A stretch of DNA of 36,230 bases from Zoogloea sp. (GTDB taxonomy: Bacteria; Pseudomonadota; Gammaproteobacteria; Burkholderiales; Rhodocyclaceae). The translations under genes were made by a program, and so were the position numbers. Position 1 is the stretch's first letter. Each line of letters begins with the position of its first letter. This document shows, piece by piece, positions 25,345 to 33,814 of the stretch. The notes beneath the pieces were generated by a model. The model worked only from the letters and a program-made list of their open reading frames with translations, searched no databases and was not told the DNA's origin. The stretch lies in NCBI RefSeq assembly GCF_028689785.1, contig NZ_JAQVCN010000049.1:1-36230 (forward strand). Reading direction: 5' to 3'.

Positions 25345-26004
25345 CTACTCGCTACCGTCTAGAAGCCGATGGGCCTCGGCGTGACGGTACATGTCCAGGG
25401 TGGTGGCCAGCCCGGTCTTCTGGCGGATGCCGGTCTGGTAGTTGGCCACAGTCTTGGCGCTGAGAAACAGCCGGGTGGCGATTTCTTCCACCGTACGTCC
25501 GGCTGCCAATAATCTGAAAATCTCGAACTCCCGGGGTGACAGGATCAGATGTGCAGCCTGCCCTCCCTCCCCCGCCAACGCGCCGGCGATGTCCGGTGAC
25601 AGGGCCCGCCCTCCTCGTGCCACCTGGCGTACGGCGTCAATGAGGGCGTCGGGCTCGCTGCTCTTGGTCAGATAGCCGTCGGCTCCCGCTTTCAGGGCCT
25701 GGGCAACCATGGCGGGATTGTCGTGCATGGAGAAAATCAGCACTTTGAGTTCCGGCCGGCGTGCCTTGACCCGGGCCAGAGCTTCAAGCCCGCCACGCCC
25801 TGGCATTGATAAATCGAGCACCAGCACATCAGCCTGGTGGCTTGAAAACCACTGGCAGGTCGAGTCACTGTCACTGAAGTCAGCCACCACCTGCATGTCG
25901 TCTTCGAGTTCGAGCAGCCGACGATAGCCAGTGCGGACCACCGCGTGATCGTCGGCCAGCACCACCCTCAGCACGCCCGGAGAGGCCTCCTGCGCTGCAC
26001 TCAT
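25345..26004 (-). CDS. NarL/FixJ-type response regulator
   Basis: The 219-residue protein has a receiver domain (about 12-130) with phosphate-accepting Asp64 in LVLDLSMPG, acidic Asp18-Asp19, and Lys114 in YLTKSS, then a LuxR-type helix-turn-helix (about 150-212; LSPREFEIFRLLAAGRTVEE). It should bind DNA when phosphorylated by its partner kinase. Its ATG at 26004 overlaps the stop of the upstream kinase as ATGA, so the two are co-translated. No target can be named; the nearest candidate is the TonB-dependent receptor gene upstream. Confidence 0.93.
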   Translation of the reverse strand: MSAAQEASPGVLRVVLADDHAVVRTGYRRLLELEDDMQVVADFSDSDSTCQWFSSHQADVLVLDLSMPGRGGLEALARVKARRPELKVLIFSMHDNPAMVAQALKAGADGYLTKSSEPDALIDAVRQVARGGRALSPDIAGALAGEGGQAAHLILSPREFEIFRLLAAGRTVEEIATRLFLSAKTVANYQTGIRQKTGLATTLDMYRHAEAHRLLDGSE

Positions 26005-27335
26005 GAGGGCTCGCCAAGGGGCAACTGCACTGACAGCCTTAGCCCCGGACGCGTGGTTCCAGACTTGCAGGGGGCGATCTCGAGCTGGCCACCCCGGGCC
26101 CAGACCCGTTCGCGGATACCTGCCAGGCCATTGCCGTGGCTCATGGCAGCTTCGGGCGAGGCCATGCCCACCCCGTTATCGGAAATCTGCCAGCGCAGCA
26201 AGGTGGGGGTTTCGGGGTCGATGCAGACCACGATATCCACCTCGGAGGCCTTGGCGTGGCGGGCAATGTTGGCGAGAGCTTCCTGGGTCATTCGGTACAC
26301 GATCAGGCTGGTTTCACGGGGCAGGCACAGGGAGCCCGGTGTCACCGTGAGGTGGAAGCGGGTGTCCTGCCCGGCCGAATCCTGCCAGCTTTTCACCAGT
26401 TCGTGGAGCAGCGGTTGCAGGTCGACACGGGTATGCCCCGGTAGGCTGCCGGCGTCGGGTTGCAGGTGGCGCAGCAAACAGCGGATTTCCCGATGGATTG
26501 CTGCCGTCTGCGATTCCATGTCGCGCACCGCGGCGTGCAGACGGGGGGCTTCAGTGGTCTGGCGCAGCAAATAGGCAATGTTGGCGCGCAGGGCCGTCAA
26601 CCCCTGCCCCAGGTGTTCGTGGAGTTCGATGGCCAGATTCGCCCTTTCGTCTTCCTGAAGCGTCTGCATTTGCAGGGACAGGTGCTTCTGGCGGGCCTCC
26701 GCAGCGGCCAGCGCTTCTGCCAGGTGATTGAGCGCACCGGCAATGTGATCCAGTTCGCGCACCGGCAGGCGTGGTAAGCGCGCGCTGAAATCCTGCTTGC
26801 GAAAGGCGGCGATGGCTCCGACGATGCCCCGGAGGGGGCCAAAGGCGTAGCGCACTGCGGCGTAGAGGCCGGCCAGCATGGCCAACCCGTAGGCCAGGAA
26901 GAGCCCGGCCATGCCGATGATGTCAGACACCGCCTCTTCCTGCTCGCTGGCGGGATTGGCGATCAGGGTAGCCTGGAAGCGGCTGCCGTCACTGCGCTGC
27001 AGGAGCATCCGCGTACGCCCCGCCATGGCATCGGATACTGTGGGTGCCGCGGGGATAAGGATCTGACCAGTCCCATCCTCGAGCTGGAAATCCAGGTGGC
27101 GGAGGTTGCCCGAGCGGCTGATGCTGCGCAGCTTGTCCAACTGGCTATCGAGGGACTCCGGGGCGATGTTCTGTAACGCCGACAGTTCGCCGACCAGGTG
27201 GGCAAGTTGGTCGGCACCTTGGCTTTCCCGGCGGATGTCGCCCTGGGCGCGCAGGGTCGCCACGGCCAGAGCGACCCCGAAACAGGCCACGAAGATCCAC
27301 GCTGCGCGCCGCATCAACAGGCTGGTCATGTCCAT
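26001..27335 (-). CDS. Membrane sensor histidine kinase (HisKA_3 type)
   Basis: The 444-residue kinase has a first membrane helix at about 10-29, a periplasmic sensor of about 105 residues, a second helix at about 137-161, a HAMP linker, a HisKA_3 dimerisation domain with phospho-acceptor His239 (ERANLAIELHEHLGQ), and a HATPase domain with N-box EALANIARHA (352-361), DNGVGM (386-391) and GNGLAGIRERV (401-411). It resembles NarX/UhpB-type kinases. The signal is unknown. The ATG at 27335 lies only about 20 bases after the terminator stem of the TonB-dependent receptor, so expression depends on read-through or on a promoter inside that gene. Confidence 0.92.
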   Translation of the reverse strand: MDMTSLLMRRAAWIFVACFGVALAVATLRAQGDIRRESQGADQLAHLVGELSALQNIAPESLDSQLDKLRSISRSGNLRHLDFQLEDGTGQILIPAAPTVSDAMAGRTRMLLQRSDGSRFQATLIANPASEQEEAVSDIIGMAGLFLAYGLAMLAGLYAAVRYAFGPLRGIVGAIAAFRKQDFSARLPRLPVRELDHIAGALNHLAEALAAAEARQKHLSLQMQTLQEDERANLAIELHEHLGQGLTALRANIAYLLRQTTEAPRLHAAVRDMESQTAAIHREIRCLLRHLQPDAGSLPGHTRVDLQPLLHELVKSWQDSAGQDTRFHLTVTPGSLCLPRETSLIVYRMTQEALANIARHAKASEVDIVVCIDPETPTLLRWQISDNGVGMASPEAAMSHGNGLAGIRERVWARGGQLEIAPCKSGTTRPGLRLSVQLPLGEPS

Positions 27336-27354
27336 GCGTGGTCGCCCCCTGACG

Positions 27355-27379
27355 AAAAACGGGCTCCCGGAGGAGCCCG
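27355..27379 (-). terminator. Intrinsic terminator of the TonB-dependent receptor gene
   Basis: On the minus strand CGGGCTCC pairs with GGAGCCCG over a TCCG loop, followed by TTTTTCG. It lies about 15 bases after the receptor stop and about 20 bases before the kinase start. Confidence 0.9.
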
Positions 27380-27395
27380 CGCTGATGAAAAGGCC

Positions 27396-29900
27396 TCAGA
27401 GGCTGTAGCGCACGCCGATCCAGGCTGTCCGGGGAGCCCCGGGGGCGTAGAAGGTAGAGCCCACTTGCGGGTACTCGCCACCCACTTCGCCAAAGGGCCG
27501 GGCCACCACGCCGCCCGCTGCCGAGAAGGCCGTGGAGCCGAGCTGAGCGCCGGTGGTGTACTCCCGATCAAACAGGTTGTTGATCTGCCCGAAAACCTGG
27601 AGCTGGCGGTTTACCCGGTAGCGGGCGCTCAGATTGAGCACGGCGTAGCCGGCGGAGCGCCCGGAGCCCAGGTAGTAGCTGCCGTCGGGCTGGTGCTGGT
27701 TGTTTTCATTGCCGCGGGCGTAGGAGCCCGATACACCGATCAGGTCGGCCCCCATGGAGAAGGCCGGGGTGAAGCGGTAGTCGGCGGAAGCCTTGAGCAA
27801 GTGCCGGGGGATCAGCGGAATGCGGTTCCCCTTCTTGATGTCGATAGTGCCTTCGAGGCCCGGGCCTTCTTCGTTGGTGCTGTTGCCCGCGCCACCCACC
27901 TCTTCGGACGAACGATAGGTGGCGTCGAGGAAGGTGTAATTGACGGCCAGGCTCAAGGCGCCGATCTCGGTGCTCGCACCGGCCTCTACACCCTGGCGGC
28001 GGGTTTTGCCGAAGTTCTTGAAATAGCCGTAGCCCAGCTGATCATCGGCCACGAACAGGATGTCGTCGTGGCTGGTGGAGCGGAAGAAGCCCAGGTTCCA
28101 GCGGCTGGATGCGTCGAACTGCCCGCGCAGGCCCAGGTCCCAGGTCTTGGTGACGACTTGCTTGAGGGGCGGGTCGCCGGCCATGGCGTTGGGCAGCTTG
28201 CAGGGGTTATCCGGGTTGGCGCAGCCCAGCTCGATGGCGGTTGGCGTGCGGCTGCCTTCGTTGTAGCCGGCGTAGGCGTTCCAGCGGCGTGACGGGGTGA
28301 AGGTGACGCCGACGGCAGGGTTGAAGCGGTTGAAGCTGTGGTTGCCGTCCAGGGAGTCGGAGCCGCCGCCCGGGTTCAGATTGTCCCGGTTCTTGACCGT
28401 GCTGCGGTTGTAACGCCCGGATACGGTGGCGTGCCAGTAGTCGTTTAGCGACAGGGTATCGGTGGCAAACACGCTGATGGTGCGGGTACGTCCATTGAGA
28501 CTGACGCGGGAATCCAGCGCAGTCTCCCCTTCACCGGCGTTCTGGCTGCCGTCGGCCCAGGCGTTGACCGGGGTCACGCTGCGGTCGGCGTTGATGTATC
28601 CGTACTGGCCGGATTGCTGGAAGTGCAGATTGCTCTGATCGTAGCCGGCGCCGACGATGAAGAGGTTCTTGCGCCCTGCCAGCTCCCCCGCCACCGATGC
28701 CTGCCCCGACATGCCGAAGTTCTCCTGGTCTGTGCGGGAGCGGTTGATCAGGCCCGTGCACTTCTCGTTGGGTTCATCGGCCAGAAGTGCATTGGCGATG
28801 CAACGCCAGTAGGGAAAGGGGGTGTTTGCCGCATTGGCGCCGCTGGTGGGGAAGCCGCTGTAGCCGGCCGCCGTGAGTGCGTTACGTTCACTCAGGGTGG
28901 GCTGATAGATCGAGTTCTCCAGGGCGTTTTCGTTGATGTCGCCGTTGTAGGTGGAACTGGTGATCTTACGATAGTAGATATTGCCCGACAGCAGGGTCTG
29001 GTCGTTCACGCTGTGCTTGCCGGTCAGGTTCAGGAACATCGACCGGTTCTTGGTGATGTCGGGCTGGGTGTAGATGCTGCTGTAGTCCTGCTCCAGCAGG
29101 CGCTTCTCCTGCAACCCGTTGCCGTTCATCTTGTTGTCGGCGTAGGCCACGCTCAGATCGAGGTCGGTGCGGGCGTCCTGCCAGCCGAATTTTCCGAACA
29201 CCTGGCGCAGATCGGACGGTGAGTTGGTACGCCAGCCGTTCTCATGGAACTGGTTGGCAGTAATGAACCACTCCAGCCCCTGCTCATTGAAGCCGCCATG
29301 TTCGAACTCCACGGCCCGCCGCCCGTAGGAGCCAGCGCTGGCCTGCACGGAGGTGCCGGCGTGAGTACGCCCTTCCTTGGTCTGGATAGCCAGGGCGCCG
29401 CCCAGGGTGTTGAGGCCGAACAGGGGGTTGGAGCCCGGCATCATGTTCATGGATGCAATCGCCGAACGGGGGATCAGATCCCAGCTCACCACATCACCGA
29501 AGGGCTGGTTGATGCGCACCCCGTCGAAGTACACCGACAGGCCCTGGGGCGTGCCCAGCAGCGGCGACGCGGTGTAGCCCCGGTAGTTGACGTCAGGCTG
29601 GAAGGGGTTGCCCTGAGTTTCGTTGATATGCACGCCGTTCAGGCGGCGGTTCATGAAGGCGGAGATGTCCAGCGCCATGCTGTCGTCGATCTCCCGAGCG
29701 CTGAACGACTGGACCGGTGCCGGGATGTGGCTGACCGGCTGTTCGAGGCCTGGCAGGGGCGTCTGGCCGATCACCGTCACGGTGGGCGCCGTGGTCTGCA
29801 CGCTATCGGCGGCTTCGACGCCAGTGGCAAAGGCGGCGGCAAGCGCCAGCACCAGGGGGCGCACGCGGGGATGGAACGAGGGGGGCAGATGGCGTTGCAT
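27396..29900 (-). CDS. TonB-dependent outer-membrane receptor
   Basis: This 834-residue protein is a ligand-gated porin driven by TonB. It has a signal peptide (about 1-31, ending VEA), a TonB-box-like stretch TVTVIGQ near the mature N-terminus, a plug domain (about 40-165, with GVRINQPFGDVVSWD), and a beta-barrel ending in the aromatic C-terminus VRYSL. There is no extra N-terminal signalling domain. The family is widespread but its substrate is not known to me. I start at the ATG at 29900, with GGAG ten bases upstream; the frame is open far into the tonB region, which I reject. It is divergent from tonB-exbB-exbD, and a Fur-like palindrome is shared, so iron control and iron-chelate uptake are likely but not proved. 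Confidence 0.9.
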   Translation of the reverse strand: MQRHLPPSFHPRVRPLVLALAAAFATGVEAADSVQTTAPTVTVIGQTPLPGLEQPVSHIPAPVQSFSAREIDDSMALDISAFMNRRLNGVHINETQGNPFQPDVNYRGYTASPLLGTPQGLSVYFDGVRINQPFGDVVSWDLIPRSAIASMNMMPGSNPLFGLNTLGGALAIQTKEGRTHAGTSVQASAGSYGRRAVEFEHGGFNEQGLEWFITANQFHENGWRTNSPSDLRQVFGKFGWQDARTDLDLSVAYADNKMNGNGLQEKRLLEQDYSSIYTQPDITKNRSMFLNLTGKHSVNDQTLLSGNIYYRKITSSTYNGDINENALENSIYQPTLSERNALTAAGYSGFPTSGANAANTPFPYWRCIANALLADEPNEKCTGLINRSRTDQENFGMSGQASVAGELAGRKNLFIVGAGYDQSNLHFQQSGQYGYINADRSVTPVNAWADGSQNAGEGETALDSRVSLNGRTRTISVFATDTLSLNDYWHATVSGRYNRSTVKNRDNLNPGGGSDSLDGNHSFNRFNPAVGVTFTPSRRWNAYAGYNEGSRTPTAIELGCANPDNPCKLPNAMAGDPPLKQVVTKTWDLGLRGQFDASSRWNLGFFRSTSHDDILFVADDQLGYGYFKNFGKTRRQGVEAGASTEIGALSLAVNYTFLDATYRSSEEVGGAGNSTNEEGPGLEGTIDIKKGNRIPLIPRHLLKASADYRFTPAFSMGADLIGVSGSYARGNENNQHQPDGSYYLGSGRSAGYAVLNLSARYRVNRQLQVFGQINNLFDREYTTGAQLGSTAFSAAGGVVARPFGEVGGEYPQVGSTFYAPGAPRTAWIGVRYSL

Positions 29901-30050
29901 GAAGGGCAGTCTCCATATTTTTTCGATGGGTTGGAGCCTACCGGCGTGCTCCTCCTGCGACCATGGGAGAAATTCCCGACCTGCCGCCCTCCCCGCCAGG
30001 ACAGCCCTTTCCGTGCTTATCGGGTTTGGTGCACAGCCCGGCAAATTCCG

Positions 30051-30079
30051 TTGACGCATCGCAGCACAGTCAATAAAAT
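30051..30079 (+). promoter_or_regulatory. Sigma70-like promoter of tonB-exbB-exbD
   Basis: TTGACG (30051-30056) and TAAAAT (30074-30079) are separated by exactly 17 bases; each has one mismatch to consensus. It lies about 140 bases before the tonB start and is overlapped by a Fur-like palindrome. The 315-base gap 29901-30215 otherwise shows no gene I can support. Confidence 0.7.
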
Positions 30080-30096
30080 GCGAATTGTTCGCATTT
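30076..30096. promoter_or_regulatory. Fur-like box at the tonB promoter
   Basis: Perfect 9-base arms AAATGCGAA (30076-30084) and TTCGCATTT (30088-30096) flank TTG. The core resembles the GAGAAT-N-ATTCTC style of Fur box, with mismatches. It covers the -10 and the likely transcription start of tonB, the usual position for repression by iron-loaded Fur, and is also upstream of the divergent receptor gene. Confidence 0.6.
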
Positions 30097-30215
30097 GTAT
30101 TTGCGTAGTGCCTGCCTGGCCGCGCAGCGGTGCTACTCTCAGCCAGCCAGCCACTTGCCCGCCAGTGCATGTTGCAGGCAAGCCAGGAACACACCTTCAC
30201 TGGATGGAGATCGAC

Positions 30216-30974
30216 ATGAATCTTGCCCTCACTGCGCAGGGCCCCGCCGGGGTGGATTTGCCCGCGCCCTTCCTGGTCCAGCAGCGGGCCGGCACCGCCG
30301 CAGGGGGAAGGCGCCGCGCTGCCGCTGGTGTCGGCGTCGCAACGTTGATCCATCTGGGATTGCTGGCGGCCGTTGTGCACACCCTCTCTCAGAGCAGCCT
30401 TCCGGTGGTCATCCCGCCCCAACCCGTGATGACGGTCAGCCTCGTTACGCCCGAGCAGCAGAAGCCGGCTCCCACGCCTCGCCAGGAGCCGGTAAAAGTC
30501 CCCGAGAAAAAAGTCAAGCCGACAGTCCAGCCCAAGACTCCGACTCCTCAGGTGCGCCAGAACACCCCGCCGGTGCTCACCTCGGCGGCCACCGCCAGTA
30601 ATCCGGTGGAGGCCACCGCCCCCGCGGCACCGCCAGCACCGGCTGCCGCACCGGCGCCGAGCCCGGCCCGTGAGGCCCCTGCGGCCGTCGTTGCCCCGCG
30701 TTTCGATGCGGCCTACCTGTCCAATCCCATTCCGGAATATCCCCGTCTGTCCCGCCGCATGGGTGAGGAAGGCCGGGTGATGCTGCGGGTGCACGTCGGT
30801 GCCGATGGCAGGCCCCTCGAAGTCACCATCGCCAAGAGCAGCGGCTTTACTCGCCTCGACGAAGTGGCACGCGACACGGTGCTGCGCAGTTGGCGCTTTG
30901 TCCCGGCTCGCCAGGGCGATCAGGCGGTGGCCGGCACTGTCCGTGTCCCCATCGATTTCTCTCTGAATTCCTGA
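30216..30974 (+). CDS. tonB: TonB, energy-transducing periplasmic protein
   Basis: TonB spans the periplasm and passes energy from ExbB-ExbD to outer-membrane receptors. The 252-residue protein has one membrane helix (about 38-58) containing a histidine (His46), a long Pro/Lys-rich linker (about 70-165; EKKVKPTVQPKTPTPQ), and a C-terminal TonB domain (about 170-252; NPIPEYPRLSRRMGEEG). I start at the ATG at 30216 because GGAG lies six bases upstream and it removes an uncharacteristic N-terminal extension. exbB follows after 52 bases. It is probably iron-repressed through the box at its promoter. Confidence 0.92.
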   Translation: MNLALTAQGPAGVDLPAPFLVQQRAGTAAGGRRRAAAGVGVATLIHLGLLAAVVHTLSQSSLPVVIPPQPVMTVSLVTPEQQKPAPTPRQEPVKVPEKKVKPTVQPKTPTPQVRQNTPPVLTSAATASNPVEATAPAAPPAPAAAPAPSPAREAPAAVVAPRFDAAYLSNPIPEYPRLSRRMGEEGRVMLRVHVGADGRPLEVTIAKSSGFTRLDEVARDTVLRSWRFVPARQGDQAVAGTVRVPIDFSLNS

Positions 30975-31026
30975 CCCTTTTCCCTTCTCGCCTTCCCATC
31001 AGGCTCATCCCCGCAAAGGAACTCTC

Positions 31027-31755
31027 ATGAACGAAAACACTTTCAGCATCGGCCAGATCTGGGCCCAGGGGGATGGCGTCTCCCACGCGGTGGCGATCAT
31101 TCTGGTCGTCATGTCCCTCGCCTCCTGGTCGGTCATCCTGGTCAAGGCCTGGGGCCTGATGCAGCTGCGTCGCATGAGCGTCGGGGCAAAGAAGTTCTGG
31201 CACACCACCAGTTTTGACGAAGGCATGGCTGCCCTTGAGCCCCGTCAGGCCGACAACCCGTTCCGCGATCTGGCCAGCCGCAGCACCGAGGCCGTCACCC
31301 ACCACGTCAATCATCAGAACGAACTCCACGGCGTCCTCAACCTCAATGACTGGGTTACCAGCACCATGCGCCAGTCCATCGATGACACCACCAGCCGCAT
31401 GCAGTCCGGCCTGTCCATCCTCGCATCGGTCGGCTCCACCGCGCCCTTCATCGGTCTCTTCGGTACGGTCTGGGGCATCTACCACGCCCTCATCGGTATC
31501 GGCGCCGCAGGCCAGGCCACTCTCGACAAGGTTGCCGGCCCTGTGGGCGAATCCCTGGTGATGACGGCGGGCGGTCTCGCGGTGGCCATCCCGGCGGTGT
31601 TGGGTTACAACGCCCTGGTGCGTGGCAACAAGGAGATCCTGGCCCGCCTCAAGCACTTCGCCCATGATCTGCACGCCTACCTGGTGACTGGCGGCAAGGT
31701 CCGCAAGAACCCGGCCAGCGTCCATCCCCTGCCCGCCCGGAAGGAAGCGCAATGA
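31027..31755 (+). CDS. exbB: ExbB, proton-channel subunit of the TonB system
   Basis: ExbB and ExbD form the inner-membrane proton channel that powers TonB. The 242-residue protein has three membrane helices, around residues 19-42, 129-155 and 170-196, and the MotA/TolQ/ExbB signature GLFGTVWGIYHALIGIG. The ATG at 31027 has AAGGA six bases upstream. It is the second gene of tonB-exbB-exbD and overlaps exbD as ATGA. Confidence 0.95.
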   Translation: MNENTFSIGQIWAQGDGVSHAVAIILVVMSLASWSVILVKAWGLMQLRRMSVGAKKFWHTTSFDEGMAALEPRQADNPFRDLASRSTEAVTHHVNHQNELHGVLNLNDWVTSTMRQSIDDTTSRMQSGLSILASVGSTAPFIGLFGTVWGIYHALIGIGAAGQATLDKVAGPVGESLVMTAGGLAVAIPAVLGYNALVRGNKEILARLKHFAHDLHAYLVTGGKVRKNPASVHPLPARKEAQ

Positions 31756-32171
31756 GCTTTCAGAGCAGCGACTTCGACGACGACGGGGACGTGATGTCGG
31801 AAATCAACATGACGCCCCTGGTGGACGTCATGCTGGTTCTGCTGATCATCTTCATCATCACCGTGCCGGTGATCAATCATGCGGTAAAGCTCGACCTGCC
31901 CAAGGCCAGCAGCCAGAAGGAAGAGGTCAAGCCGGAAAAGATCAGCCTCTCCATCAACGCTGATGGTGGCCTGAGCTGGAACGGCGAGAGCGTGGCCCTC
32001 GACGCCCTGGATGCCCGCTTGGGCGCCACGGCTGCGCTGCAGCCTCAACCGGAGCTGCACCTCCGGGTGGACAAACACGCCGAATACGACCACGTGGCCC
32101 AGCTGCTTTCGGCGGCCAGCCGGCATGGCCTGGGCAAAGTAGCCTTCGTGACGGAGCCGGGAAAGAACTGA
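31752..32171 (+). CDS. exbD: ExbD, proton-channel subunit of the TonB system
   Basis: The 139-residue protein has a short cytoplasmic start, one membrane helix (about 21-42) with the essential proton-carrying Asp25 in PLVDVMLVLLIIF, and a periplasmic ExbD/TolR domain. The MSEINMTPLVDVM motif is family-typical. Its ATG overlaps the exbB stop, and a terminator follows after about 21 bases, so it is the last gene of the operon. Confidence 0.95.
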   Translation: MSFQSSDFDDDGDVMSEINMTPLVDVMLVLLIIFIITVPVINHAVKLDLPKASSQKEEVKPEKISLSINADGGLSWNGESVALDALDARLGATAALQPQPELHLRVDKHAEYDHVAQLLSAASRHGLGKVAFVTEPGKN

Positions 32172-32192
32172 CCCAAAGTCCCGCTGGCAGCC

Positions 32193-32238
32193 AATGGCCG
32201 GAAGCCGCATCCCTGTCGATGCGCCTCCGGCCATTTTT
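32193..32238 (+). terminator. Intrinsic terminator after exbD
   Basis: AATGGCCGGA (32193-32202) pairs with TCCGGCCATT (32226-32235) and is followed by TTT. The loop holds a second small hairpin, GCATC with GATGC. CAGCCAA (32188-32194) and TTGGCTG (32242-32248) could form an alternative outer pairing. Confidence 0.85.
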
Positions 32239-32275
32239 CGGTTGGCTGCGCCGGCTTGTGGGGGATGGCGGTGCG

Positions 32276-33814
32276 TCAGTGTTCTGCGCCCACCGAGCGC
32301 TCGCCGGCCCACAGGGACACGCGGTTGCGGCCGTTCTGCTTGGATTGATAGAGGGCGTTGTCGGCCTGGTCGATGAGTTCGGCTGGGTCTTTTGCGCCGA
32401 GGCGGATGGAGGCCACCCCGAAGCTGGAGGTGATGCGGATGCCCGGAATGTCGCGCACCGCTGCACCCGCGTGATGCTCGATGGCCAGCCGCAGCCGTTC
32501 GGCCACGTCCAGCGCCTGCTCAGGAGTGGAGCCGGGCAGCATGATGCAGAACTCCTCGCCGCCGTAACGGCACAGCATGTCCACCTCGCGCAGCTCCGAG
32601 CCCAGGCACTTCGCTACGGACTTGATCACCTGATCGCCGACCGCATGGCCGTAACGGTCGTTGAATGACTTGAAGTGATCAATGTCGCTCATGATGCAGC
32701 ACACTTCTTCGCCATCTTCCTTCAACTGGGCATAAAGCGGGTCGGCGCTACCGAAGAAGGCGCGGCGGTTGAGGCAGCCAGTCATCGGGTCTCGGGTGGC
32801 CAGGCGATGGAGCTCTTCGTTCTGACGACGGATCTCTTCTCGGGAGCTCTCCAGATCCGTCAGGGTGACAAGCAACTGGTCGTTGATGCGATGAAGCACC
32901 GTCACATCGGAAAAATTTACCAGGCAACCGCGCAACCGGTTGTGTCCATCAAGAATCGGTGAGCAGCCGACGATGGTTCGGACCGGCTCTTCTTCATCGG
33001 GGCGGGCGATCTCCAGGGTTTCGTCACCGATGTTGGTGCGTGAGGCCATTGCCCGGGACCAGGGGAACTCGTTGGGCGCCAAATGAAAGCCTCCCACCAG
33101 CCATTCCATTTCAACCACTGGCTTGCCGGTGATCTCCTCCTGGGCCCGGGGGTGGAGATTACGGAATGCCCGGTTGGCCAACACCACTCGCCCTTGTTTG
33201 TCCAGGATCAGCACGCCTTCGGCCAGGGTGTCGAAGGCCGTACGTACCCGGTCTGGAATTGCAGTAGATGGATCAAGGTACTCCAGCACCCGCCGCATGT
33301 AGAGATAGAAGGCCAGGAAGCTTCCCAGGCCAATGGTGACAAGGGCCACGAGGGGCGGATGACTGAGCCATCCGGAAAGGGTTTCGGGCAGCAAGGGGCG
33401 AAAGCTCAGCTCTACTTCGCCCCAGGGCTTGCCGTTGGAAAGGACGGGTACGCGGACCTGGGTCAGGGTGGACGATCCATCCTCCGGCGGCTGCCAGTAG
33501 CGATCGTGTTCGCCGGCGCGGGCAACAATGCCACCATCGTACTGCCGCACCGCGAGGGAGCGCAGCTCCTTGTTGCGGTTCAGCACCTCACCGAGAGTCT
33601 GCTGCAGGGTGGAGATATCCCCGGCCTGCAGCAATGCAGCCGACTGCACGGCCAGGCCTTCACTGATCTGCTGACGGATCTCCCGGGCCAGATCCGCCCG
33701 GTCGGGGATCAGGCCAAAGACCATGTCGACCACCATCAGCGTGGACAGCACCAGGGCCACGAGGCCCAGGGCGATCCGGGAGATGGGGTTGAAGCTGGGA
33801 AACGGAATCTTCAT
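32276..33814 (-). CDS. Membrane diguanylate cyclase with PAS and GGDEF domains
   Basis: The 512-residue protein makes cyclic di-GMP from two GTP. It has a membrane helix at about 11-33, a periplasmic sensor of about 115 residues, a second helix at about 154-173, a PAS domain (about 190-310), a short coiled linker (LTDLESSREEIRRQNEELHRLAT split over 317-340), and a GGDEF domain (about 341-505). The active-site motif is GGEEF (418-422), and RxxD at 409-412 is five residues before it, the canonical product-inhibition I-site, so it should be active and feedback-controlled. There is no EAL domain. The ATG at 33814 shares one base with the stop of the large repeat protein (TGATG), so translation is probably coupled. 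The periplasmic signal is unknown. Confidence 0.93.
   Translation of the reverse strand: MKIPFPSFNPISRIALGLVALVLSTLMVVDMVFGLIPDRADLAREIRQQISEGLAVQSAALLQAGDISTLQQTLGEVLNRNKELRSLAVRQYDGGIVARAGEHDRYWQPPEDGSSTLTQVRVPVLSNGKPWGEVELSFRPLLPETLSGWLSHPPLVALVTIGLGSFLAFYLYMRRVLEYLDPSTAIPDRVRTAFDTLAEGVLILDKQGRVVLANRAFRNLHPRAQEEITGKPVVEMEWLVGGFHLAPNEFPWSRAMASRTNIGDETLEIARPDEEEPVRTIVGCSPILDGHNRLRGCLVNFSDVTVLHRINDQLLVTLTDLESSREEIRRQNEELHRLATRDPMTGCLNRRAFFGSADPLYAQLKEDGEEVCCIMSDIDHFKSFNDRYGHAVGDQVIKSVAKCLGSELREVDMLCRYGGEEFCIMLPGSTPEQALDVAERLRLAIEHHAGAAVRDIPGIRITSSFGVASIRLGAKDPAELIDQADNALYQSKQNGRNRVSLWAGERSVGAEH

Noticed and set aside
29244-30215. N-terminal extension of TonB back over the receptor gene
   Set aside because: The promoter, Fur-like box and ribosome-binding site lie within it, and TonB structure begins properly at 30216.
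29901-30794. N-terminal extension of the TonB-dependent receptor across the tonB gene
   Set aside because: It would overlap tonB on the opposite strand and precede a perfect signal peptide that begins at 29900.
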